A stretch of DNA of 64,000 nucleotides from the NCBI GenBank assembly GCA_016765495.1, contig JAESPV010000007.1, forward strand, positions 163,263 to 227,262, written 5' to 3'. Shown piece by piece: positions 63,862-64,000 of this stretch (position 1 is its first letter; the number at the start of each line of letters is the position of its first letter). The notes under the pieces are model-generated. The model did not search any database. It was not told where the DNA came from and was given only the letters and a program-made list of their open reading frames with translations. The DNA is from Desulfocapsa sp. GTDB lineage: Bacteria; Desulfobacterota; Desulfobulbia; Desulfobulbales; Desulfocapsaceae. The position numbers and the translations under genes are program-made.

Positions 63862-64000
63862 TTATACTTTTCTATTATCAATGACTCGCTGCGCCTTCCC
63901 TTCACTGCGCTGGATAGTTCCTGGTTCAACCAATTTCACCCTGCAGGTTACGCCAAGCATATCCTTGATGTCCATCTGGATACGTTTTGTAATATTCTCC
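63862..64000 (-). CDS. paaK: Phenylacetate-CoA ligase, second copy, C-terminal end only
   Basis: The last 45 codons of a gene entering from the right edge. They read [20 protein letters not shown], then [20 protein letters not shown] and DNRKV before TAA, matching the end of the PaaK family and the equivalent end of the copy at 57230 ([20 protein letters not shown]). It lies 11 bases upstream of the ACT gene in the same operon. Confidence 0.85.
   Translation of the reverse strand, partial: ENITKRIQMDIKDMLGVTCRVKLVEPGTIQRSEGKAQRVIDNRKV

Noticed and set aside
1..64000. tRNA, rRNA, integrase, att site or replication origin
   Set aside because: I scanned for these and saw none; I cannot exclude a cryptic small RNA.

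Overview
The window looks like part of a chromosome from a sulfate-reducing or sulfur-disproportionating member of the Desulfobacterota, most likely near the Desulfobulbales. The clues are an ATP sulfurylase gene (sat) at the left edge, deltaproteobacterial-style intergenic repeats, a type IV pilus minor-pilin operon with a giant PilY1, a periplasmic beta-carbonic anhydrase, and a phenylacetate-CoA ligase/branched-chain-type ABC transporter cluster at the right edge. Base composition is moderate in GC. No rRNA, tRNA, CRISPR array, integrase or complete insertion sequence was found.

Layout. 1-4 kb: 5' part of sat, a VapBC-type toxin-antitoxin pair, the copper ATPase copA, and a divergently oriented, frameshifted copper-chaperone remnant. 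4-11.1 kb: minus-strand pilus operon fimT/gspH-pilW-pilV-pilX-pilY1 plus a small exported protein. 11.1-11.95 kb: repeat-rich spacer. 11.95-14.5 kb: zinc/manganese-type ABC importer znuA-znuC-znuB. 14.6-15.2 kb: wrecked Rpn-type nuclease gene. 15.5-20.9 kb: site-2 protease homologue, then acyl-CoA synthetase-ydbH-ynbE-ydbL. 21.1-27.8 kb: D,D-carboxypeptidase and a lexA-DUF72-imuB-dnaE2 SOS mutagenesis cassette with a recognisable promoter/operator. 28.5-34.6 kb: carbonic anhydrase, a DUF1566 protein, SGNH hydrolase, OB-fold exported protein, panE, a HAD phosphatase and a frameshifted NUDIX gene. 34.7-41.5 kb: a possible new small selenoprotein directly behind typA, an SF2 helicase, a YdjM-like membrane protein with an exported partner, and a CYTH-CHAD protein. 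42.1-52.9 kb: a sigma-54-type promoter followed by urtABCDE and ureDABCEFG, a complete urea uptake and urease operon. 53-57.2 kb: urease-region lipoprotein, MltB-type transglycosylase, truncated tag, ogt, HAD phosphatase, rph. 57.2-64 kb: paaK, livFGMHK, an ACT-domain protein and the end of a second paaK.

How they work together. The urea region is one nitrogen-scavenging unit: the Urt importer feeds the nickel urease, and UreDEFG load the metal. The SOS cassette pairs its own LexA with a catalytically degenerate ImuB and a DnaE2 polymerase; the usual RecA-like ImuA is missing and a DUF72 protein sits in its place. The right-end cluster fits import and CoA activation of aryl or branched acids derived from amino acids. 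The ydbH-ynbE-ydbL set, driven with an acyl-CoA synthetase, points to lipid traffic across the envelope.

The most novel item is a 56-codon reading frame, 9 bases downstream of typA. It encodes two membrane helices joined by a Cys-x-x-UGA motif and has a SECIS-compatible hairpin just after the UGA. Several decayed genes (copper chaperone, Rpn nuclease, tag, NUDIX) were reconstructed by reading across frames. Three of these breaks lie in short homopolymer runs, so sequencing error should be excluded.
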